Shown: positions 6,422 to 10,776 of the stretch, in pieces
Layout of the letters: the number at the start of each line of letters is the position of its first letter
Numbering within the stretch: the first letter of the stretch is position 1
Assembly: GCA_946480675.1 (NCBI GenBank)
Contig: CAMLKS010000047.1
Location: 1-10,776, forward strand
DNA: 10,776 bases
Reading direction: 5' to 3'
DNA from: an uncultured Bacteroidota bacterium
GTDB lineage: Bacteria; Bacteroidota; Bacteroidia; Chitinophagales; Chitinophagaceae
Translations under genes and position numbers: made by a program
Notes under the pieces: generated by a model
What the model was told of the DNA's origin: nothing
The model's database searches: none
Seen by the model: only the letters and a program-made list of their open reading frames with translations

Positions 6422-7851
6422 TAAAACTCCGCATTCTTCGGCGTCCTCGGGAAAGGTATCACGTCGCGTATATTCGTCATACCCGTCACAAACAGCACCA
6501 GCCTTTCAAAGCCCAGGCCAAAACCCGCGTGTGGCGCACTACCAAAGCGGCGCGTATCCAGGAACCACGACATCTCTTCCACCGGCACACCCATTTCTTC
6601 CATACGCTGCACCAGCAGCTCATAACGTTCTTCCCTTTGCGATCCGCCTACTATCTCACCGATGCCCGGCGCCAGTATATCCATCGCCGCTACCGTCTTG
6701 CCATCTTCATTCATCCGCATGTAGAATGATTTGATGTCTTTAGGATAGTCCGTTACGATAACCGGTTTCTTAAAATGCTTTTCTACCAGGTAGCGCTCAT
6801 GCTCGCTCTGCATATCTATACCCCATTTTACCTCGTACTGAAATTTCTTCTTCTTGTACGCAGGCGAATCCAGCAGTATATCTATAGCCTGTGTATAGGT
6901 AATGCGTTCAAATTTATTGGCCAGTACAAATTCCAGCTTCTCTATCAGCGCCATTTCGCTGCGCTCGTTCTGTGGCTTTTGCTTTTCTTCATCCTGCAGG
7001 CGTGTTTGCAGGAACTCCAGGTCCTCGCGGCAGTTATCCAGCGCATACTTTATTACATATTGTATAAAGTCTTCCGCCAGGTCCATGTTATCCTTCAGGT
7101 CTGCAAAGGCCACTTCCGGTTCTATCATCCAGAACTCTGCCAGGTGGCGTGCCGTATTGCTGTTCTCTGCACGGAAGGTAGGGCCAAAGGTGTATATCTC
7201 ACCAAACGCCATCGCTGCCAGCTCGCCTTCCAGTTGGCCGCTCACCGTCAGGTTCGTACTGCGGCCAAAGAAGTCTTCAGCATAGTCTACCGTACCATCT
7301 TCTTTACGTGGTGTGCTATCGAATGGCAACGTCGTTACCCTGAACATTTCACCCGCACCTTCCGCATCGCTCGCGGTGATGATAGGCGTGTGCATATATA
7401 CAAAGCCACGCTCGTGAAAGAACTTATGTATAGCATAGGCCAGCGTATGGCGCACGCGGAATACGGCACCGAATGTATTGGTGCGGAAACGCAGGTGCGC
7501 TATCTCGCGCAGGTATTCCAGGCTGGGCCTGTTCTTCAGTTGCAGCGGGTATTTTTCGTTATCACAGTCGCCCAGTATCTCTACACTGTCTGCTTTTATT
7601 TCTACTTTCTGCCCTTTACCCAGGGATGCTACTACCGTCCCGCTGATGCTCAGTGCAGCACCGGTGGTAATGCGTTTTACTATGGCTTCGTCTGTGCCCA
7701 GGTCTATCACAGCTTGCAGGTTATTCAGGCAGCTGCCATCATTCATGGCTATAAACTGGTTATTACGAAACGATCGTACCCAGCCTTTGATGGTTACCGA
7801 ATAATCTGTCTTGTCGCTGTTAAGGATGTCCTTGATCTTTGTGCGTGCCAT
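6421..7851 (-). CDS. asnS: Asparaginyl-tRNA synthetase
   Basis: This 476-residue class IIb aminoacyl-tRNA synthetase joins asparagine to tRNA-Asn using ATP. The N-terminal OB-fold anticodon-binding domain covers about 18-95 ([20 protein letters not shown]). The catalytic domain follows: [15 protein letters not shown] (156-170), motif 2 [21 protein letters not shown] (226-246) and motif 3 [15 protein letters not shown] (443-457), ending in [11 protein letters not shown] (461-471), which is typical of AsnRS/AspRS. The residues after motif 2 (ARHLAEF) and the full length fit AsnRS rather than AspRS. It contains a lysine/glutamate-rich insert at about 280-300. The ATG at 7851 starts 5 nt after the stop of the TauE-like gene, so it is the last gene of a three-gene operon, ended by the hairpin at 6352-6377. 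Confidence 0.97.
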   Translation of the reverse strand: MARTKIKDILNSDKTDYSVTIKGWVRSFRNNQFIAMNDGSCLNNLQAVIDLGTDEAIVKRITTGAALSISGTVVASLGKGQKVEIKADSVEILGDCDNEKYPLQLKNRPSLEYLREIAHLRFRTNTFGAVFRVRHTLAYAIHKFFHERGFVYMHTPIITASDAEGAGEMFRVTTLPFDSTPRKEDGTVDYAEDFFGRSTNLTVSGQLEGELAAMAFGEIYTFGPTFRAENSNTARHLAEFWMIEPEVAFADLKDNMDLAEDFIQYVIKYALDNCREDLEFLQTRLQDEEKQKPQNERSEMALIEKLEFVLANKFERITYTQAIDILLDSPAYKKKKFQYEVKWGIDMQSEHERYLVEKHFKKPVIVTDYPKDIKSFYMRMNEDGKTVAAMDILAPGIGEIVGGSQREERYELLVQRMEEMGVPVEEMSWFLDTRRFGSAPHAGFGLGFERLVLFVTGMTNIRDVIPFPRTPKNAEF

Positions 7852-7856
7852 AAATT

Positions 7857-8237
7857 TTATTTGTCAAAAAACAGGTATTTCACGGCTATTACTATCATAA
7901 ATACCGCGAATATTTTTTTAATTAACGATGGTTCCAAACCCAGCACTATCTTGCTCCCCACATAGCCACCTACTATAAAGGTGGTACAAATAATGCCGGC
8001 TACTTTCAGGTCCACATATCCTTGCTTATAATAGTTCATCACAGCCAGTACGCCTATGGGCGGCAGCATCAGTGCCAGCGATGTACCCTGCGCCAGCTTC
8101 TGGCTCATACCCAGTGCCAGCACCAGTGCCGGCACTATCACCACACCACCGCCTATACCTACCATACTGCTTAGTATGCCGGCAGCAAATCCTATCAGCA
8201 ATAATATCACAATCGTTTGCAGGCTCATATCTTTCAT
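7857..8237 (-). CDS. Half-size TauE/SafE-family membrane protein
   Basis: This 126-residue integral membrane protein matches the N-terminal half of the TauE/SafE (sulfite/anion exporter) family. It has a first helix (about 8-25), the signature [14 protein letters not shown] (27-40), [16 protein letters not shown] (49-64), a loop [11 protein letters not shown] (68-78), then helices at about 80-97 and 107-124. The loop pattern 'YYKQGYVD' is one I recall from short Bacteroidota members. Full-length family members have about 250 residues and two such halves, so this one probably works as a dimer; the substrate is unknown. Start choice: ATG 8237 or ATG 8228 are both possible (8228 would give MSLQTIV); the TTG at 8270 is unlikely. 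It lies between the agmatinase-family gene (38 nt upstream) and asnS (5 nt downstream). Confidence 0.87.
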   Translation of the reverse strand: MKDMSLQTIVILLLIGFAAGILSSMVGIGGGVVIVPALVLALGMSQKLAQGTSLALMLPPIGVLAVMNYYKQGYVDLKVAGIICTTFIVGGYVGSKIVLGLEPSLIKKIFAVFMIVIAVKYLFFDK

Positions 8238-8275
8238 GTTTAGGCGTATAAATAATGGTGTAATATACAACAGCC

Positions 8276-9322
8276 TTACTCAGCTACCATATAGTTGCAC
8301 AGTTTATACAGTACGCGGGCACCCACTATGCTGTCTATACCATCCTGGCTATGCTCCCCGCACGATACTTCGTTCAGGTCAAAACCCACCAGCTCCCTGC
8401 CGCTTTTATGCACTTGCTTAAACAGGTACAGCACCTGCTCTACTTCAAAGCCACCCGGTACCGGCGTACCCGTATTCGGGCACAGCTTAGGGTCCAGCCC
8501 GTCTATATCAAAGCTGATGTACACTTTCTGCGGTAGCTCGTTCACTATCTGGTCGCATATCTGCTTCCAGGTACTGCCTTCAAATTGTTGCTCTTTTATG
8601 TCTTTGTCAAAGAAGGTAGAGATACGGTCGGGGTTCTGGCGTATCAGCATCAGCTCTTCATCACAATAGTCGCGTATGCCCACCTGCACCAGTTTGCTCA
8701 CCTGTGGTATATCTTTCAGCACATTATACATAATAGAGGCATGCGAATACGTGAAGCCTTCATAAGCCTCACGCAGGTCGGCATGGGCATCTATCTGCAG
8801 CACGCCAAAATCGCTGTGTATCTCTGAAAGGGCTTTGATAAAACCCAGCGGTGTGCTGTGGTCGCCGCCTATCAGGCCCACTTTTTTGCCATCTTTCAGC
8901 AGGTTGCCGGTCATTTCCTTCACCCAGTTATATAGTAGCTCGCCACCACGGTTCACTTCGGCCAGCTTGCCCGATAGTTGCTCATTTTCTGCCACCACGC
9001 CACCATCTACCAGGTGAGATATGATGAGCTCTGCGCACTGGCGCAGAAAATCGCTCTTCTTTTTGATGTTCTTATCTACCGGCATCATATAGAAGCCTTT
9101 CTTCCAGCCATCTACCACATCGGGGTCATACAGGTCTATTTGCATCGATGCATCGTAGATGTTCTCCGGCCCGCGCGATGTCCCGTCGCGGTAAGAGATG
9201 GTCACTTCCCAGGGTACGGGCAGCAATACCAGCGCCGCATCTTCCTGTTTAAAGGGCAGTCCGAATATATTGTTGGATTTCAATCCTACAGAGTTCGGGT
9301 CAAACTGCGAAAGGTCTGTCAT
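8276..9322 (-). CDS. Agmatinase/arginase-family ureohydrolase
   Basis: This 348-residue cytoplasmic, probably dimanganese enzyme would hydrolyse a guanidino group and release urea; agmatine to putrescine is the likeliest reaction. All expected metal ligands are present: His155 in GGDHS, Asp178/His180/Asp182 in QIDAHADLR, and Asp272/Asp274 in SFDIDGLDP. The conserved SRGP (49-52), SHAS (193-196) and GTPVPGGF (285-292) are also present. Unusual points: a segment of about 60 residues (82-145) before GGDH makes it longer than the ~300-residue norm, and the last active-site segment reads GFDLNEVSCGE (313-323) instead of the common 'D..EVNP/EVAP'. It may therefore be another ureohydrolase (for example guanidino acid or formimidoylglutamate hydrolase). 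Start: ATG 9322; a TTG at 9346 lies inside the promoter element. First gene of the operon with the TauE-like gene and asnS. Confidence 0.9.
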   Translation of the reverse strand: MTDLSQFDPNSVGLKSNNIFGLPFKQEDAALVLLPVPWEVTISYRDGTSRGPENIYDASMQIDLYDPDVVDGWKKGFYMMPVDKNIKKKSDFLRQCAELIISHLVDGGVVAENEQLSGKLAEVNRGGELLYNWVKEMTGNLLKDGKKVGLIGGDHSTPLGFIKALSEIHSDFGVLQIDAHADLREAYEGFTYSHASIMYNVLKDIPQVSKLVQVGIRDYCDEELMLIRQNPDRISTFFDKDIKEQQFEGSTWKQICDQIVNELPQKVYISFDIDGLDPKLCPNTGTPVPGGFEVEQVLYLFKQVHKSGRELVGFDLNEVSCGEHSQDGIDSIVGARVLYKLCNYMVAE

Positions 9323-9343
9323 GAGCTTAAAAATTTCGAGCCG

Positions 9344-9351
9344 CAAAATTA
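9344..9351 (-). promoter_or_regulatory. Bacteroidota -7 promoter element TAnnTTTG
   Basis: The minus strand reads TAATTTTG, a perfect TAnnTTTG match ending 21 nt before the ATG at 9322. It should drive the agmatinase-family/TauE/asnS operon. No convincing -33 box. Confidence 0.65.
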
Positions 9352-9453
9352 GCGTTTATATCATTTATCTCACCATGTTTCCACAGAATTAACCACCCGT
9401 TATAGAATTAATCTTTATACAACCGCAATCGGCTTTCTTGTTCTTTTTAGCCG

Positions 9454-9461
9454 TACCTTTG
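9454..9461 (+). promoter_or_regulatory. Bacteroidota -7 promoter element TAnnTTTG
   Basis: TACCTTTG is a perfect TAnnTTTG match, 84 nt ahead of the ccmE ATG. TTG occurs at 9438-9440, but with a 13-nt gap it is nearer than the usual -33 spacing. A start just after it would give ccmE a leader of about 80 nt, much longer than for the other genes here. Confidence 0.58.
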
Positions 9462-9470
9462 TATACCAAA

Positions 9471-9529
9471 TATTACCAGCCGGTGACAGTTGGGCTTCAA
9501 TTCTTGCTCTTGTGTCCCATGTGGTAATA
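9471..9529 (+). promoter_or_regulatory. Inverted repeat in the ccmE 5' leader
   Basis: TATTACCA (9471-9478) and TGGTAATA (9522-9529) are perfect complements 43 nt apart, with a smaller TGGG (9491-9494)/CCCA (9516-9519) pair nested inside. In the RNA this could close a hairpin 16 nt before the ccmE start. It does not match any riboswitch consensus I can recall. It could be a structured leader, an operator, or chance. Confidence 0.4.
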
Positions 9530-9545
9530 GTGGAAAGTCGGTTTT

Positions 9546-9941
9546 ATGAAAAGGACACATATCGTATTACTCGTTTTAGTAGCTGCTGCCGTATGTATCA
9601 TCGTCAGCATGTTTGGCGATTTCAGCACTTACGAAACGTTTGCTTCTGCTGCAAAAGAGCCCGGTAAGCAATATCATGTTATCGGGTACCTGGAAAAAGA
9701 TAAGGCGCTCGATTACGACCCCGTGAAAGACCCCAACCACTTCTCTTTTTATGTAAAAGATAAGGCGGGCAATGTCAGCAAGGTGGTTTTCAACGGTGCC
9801 AAACCTACCGACATCGAAAAATCCGAACAGATAGTAATGACCGGTTATATGGAAGAAGGCCATTTCCGTTGTAATAAAATACAAATGAAATGCCCGTCAA
9901 AATATAAAAACGACCAGGTAGTTATCGGCAATGCCAGCTAA
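9546..9941 (+). CDS. ccmE: Cytochrome c maturation haem chaperone CcmE (CXXXY type)
   Basis: This 131-residue protein fits CcmE, the membrane-anchored haem chaperone that passes haem to apocytochrome c. An N-terminal membrane anchor (about 5-23) is followed by an OB-fold-like domain: a strand KQYHVIGYLEKDKAL (41-55), FSFYVKDKAGNVSKVVFNG (66-84), then SEQIVMTGYMEEGHFRCNKIQMKCPSKY (93-120). Classical CcmE binds haem covalently through His in an HXXXY motif placed just after the last strand. Here the equivalent is Cys116-P-S-K-Tyr120, the CXXXY form known from archaeal and Desulfovibrio CcmE. There is no His near the site except His106. Length is slightly under the usual ~150. It starts the plus-strand operon and is followed 57 nt later by a CcmF-type gene, which supports the call. 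Confidence 0.88.
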   Translation: MKRTHIVLLVLVAAAVCIIVSMFGDFSTYETFASAAKEPGKQYHVIGYLEKDKALDYDPVKDPNHFSFYVKDKAGNVSKVVFNGAKPTDIEKSEQIVMTGYMEEGHFRCNKIQMKCPSKYKNDQVVIGNAS

Positions 9942-9971
9942 TACCTGCACCGGCAAACCCTCCCATTTTTC

Positions 9972-9995
9972 TAATCAACAAGTTAACTGATCAAC
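9972..9995. repeat. Three tandem 8-nt units NNN(TC/TT)AAC before the ccmF start
   Basis: The units TAATCAAC, AAGTTAAC and TGATCAAC follow each other exactly every 8 nt. Two of three contain TCAAC, and TGATCAAC also occurs in the array at 6390-6421. The array fills most of the 57-nt gap between ccmE and the CcmF-type gene and ends 3 nt before its TTG start, so it occupies the ribosome-binding region. Confidence 0.7.
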
Positions 9996-9998
9996 AAA

Positions 9999-10776
9999 TT
10001 GGACCAGGCTCAATTCATAGGTGAACATTTATTGCCGGGGAAACTCGGCCATTTTTTTGCAATCACGGCCTTTGTTACGGCCCTGTTCAGTGCTATCAGC
10101 TATTGGCGTTCTGCACAAACCGAAGCTACCGATGCGCGCAGCAGCCGCACCTGGCTACTCTTCGGCCGCAATAGCTTTGTAATACACAGTGCTGCCATTG
10201 CCGGCATTTTCATTGCCCTGTTCTATATTATATCCAATCACCTGTTTGAATACCACTACGCCTGGCGCCATTCCGACCTTAGCCTCTCGCCCAAATACCT
10301 GCTTTCCTGCTTTTGGGAAGGCCAGGAGGGTAGTTTCCTGCTGTGGTGCATCTGGCATTGCGTACTGGGGCTGATTGTTATGTTCACCGCCAAAGGCCTC
10401 GAAAGCCGTACGATGGCTATCATCTCTTTAGTGCAGGTAGCATTGGCCAGCATGCTGGTAGGCCTTTATTTCGGCCCTGAGTTCAAAGTGGGCAGCACAC
10501 CTTTTATCCTCCTGAGAGATCAGATGCAGGATGCCCCCATCTTCCAGCAACCCAATTACCTCAGCATGATAAAGGACGGTAATGGCCTCAACGTGCTGCT
10601 GCAAAACTACTGGATGGTCATCCACCCGCCGGTGCTGTTCCTGGGCTTCTCCGCTACGCTTATACCTTTTGCTTATACCATCGCTGCCCTCTGGAAAGGC
10701 GAATATCAGCAATGGCTGAAACCCACCATCATCTGGTCGCTCTTTGCCGGCGCATTGCTGGGCACCGGCATTATGA
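9999..10776 (+). CDS. ccmF: CcmF/CcsA-type cytochrome c haem lyase (3'-truncated)
   Basis: 259 codons are visible and the frame is still open at the window end. The product is a polytopic membrane protein of the haem-handling family (CcmF/NrfE/CcsA) that ligates haem to apocytochrome c. Visible helices are at about 18-36, 60-79, 110-130, 139-157, 204-230 and 243 onward. Family motifs: FWEGQEGSFLLW (105-116), equivalent to the CcmF 'W..HEGS..LW' segment, and NVLLQNYWMVIHPPVLFLGF (198-217), with His209 a likely haem ligand. The tryptophan-rich WWD signature would lie beyond the window. The start is TTG at 9999: a TAA lies in frame at 9984 and the first in-frame ATG is at 10380, too late. DQAQFIGEHLLPGKLGHFF at the N-terminus resembles the start of Bacteroidota relatives as I recall them. 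Second gene of the ccmE operon. Confidence 0.88.
   Translation, partial: MDQAQFIGEHLLPGKLGHFFAITAFVTALFSAISYWRSAQTEATDARSSRTWLLFGRNSFVIHSAAIAGIFIALFYIISNHLFEYHYAWRHSDLSLSPKYLLSCFWEGQEGSFLLWCIWHCVLGLIVMFTAKGLESRTMAIISLVQVALASMLVGLYFGPEFKVGSTPFILLRDQMQDAPIFQQPNYLSMIKDGNGLNVLLQNYWMVIHPPVLFLGFSATLIPFAYTIAALWKGEYQQWLKPTIIWSLFAGALLGTGIM

Noticed and set aside
6775..7965. Open frame of 396 codons on the plus strand, opposite asnS
   Set aside because: It is fully antisense to a clear asparaginyl-tRNA synthetase and the TauE-like gene; the translation is rich in Cys, His, Tyr and Gln with no domain pattern. Biased codon use of the real gene explains it.
9323..9346. TTG start at 9346 for the agmatinase-family gene
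   Set aside because: That codon lies inside the TAATTTTG promoter element, upstream of the likely transcription start; ATG 9322 is preferred.
9462..9545. Known riboswitch ahead of ccmE
   Set aside because: An inverted repeat is present, but I could match no conserved core of cobalamin, TPP, FMN, SAM or c-di-GMP riboswitches, so it is reported just as an inverted repeat.
1..10776. tRNA, rRNA, CRISPR array, insertion sequence, prophage or toxin-antitoxin genes
   Set aside because: None seen: nearly all sequence is taken up by recognisable genes, the gaps are under 300 nt, and no terminal inverted repeats, transposase motifs or spaced direct repeats of CRISPR type appear.

Overview
The window looks like ordinary chromosome from a Bacteroidota bacterium, most likely of the Chitinophagaceae or a related family. 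Three genes carry or end in type IX secretion (T9SS) type A sorting domains with a YPNP-type or TNP-type entry motif. Several promoters carry the Bacteroidota -7 element TAnnTTTG, Shine-Dalgarno sites are not evident, and the isoleucine codon ATA is used often. I see no phage, transposon, CRISPR, tRNA or rRNA sequence.

Layout. (1) Positions 2-421 hold the 3' end of a secreted T9SS protein, followed by a strong terminator. (2) Positions 486-1613 encode an RsmB/NOP-type RNA m5C methyltransferase that starts with TTG almost on top of its promoter. Its stop codon overlaps the stop codon of the convergent next gene. (3) On the minus strand, a lipoprotein gene (start 4045) and a T9SS-exported S8 subtilisin-like protease (1610-3271) form a two-gene operon. 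(4) A divergent promoter region leads into 4281-5912, a secreted seven-repeat SBBP-type beta-propeller with a T9SS domain. It ends in a hairpin shared with the convergent neighbour. (5) On the minus strand, a 30-residue membrane protein gene (6181-6273) sits 5 nt ahead of a YgaP-like/DUF2892 two-TM protein (5960-6175). (6) A three-gene minus-strand operon encodes an agmatinase-family ureohydrolase, a half-size TauE/SafE membrane protein and asparaginyl-tRNA synthetase. (7) Divergently on the plus strand, ccmE and the first 259 codons of a CcmF/CcsA-type haem lyase begin a cytochrome c maturation operon that runs off the window.

The genes fall into three themes: surface or secreted proteins (parts 1, 3, 4), housekeeping translation and RNA modification (asnS, the methyltransferase), and cytochrome c biogenesis. 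The most notable points are: CcmE has the CXXXY haem-binding motif instead of HXXXY, which suggests a System I*-like pathway; two intergenic arrays of an exactly 8-nt-periodic NNNTCAAC repeat lie at the asnS stop and the ccmF start; a very small CxxC-containing membrane protein precedes the DUF2892 gene; and the ccmE leader has a perfect 8-bp inverted repeat. Nothing here is clearly a new multi-gene system, so these are modest, checkable leads.
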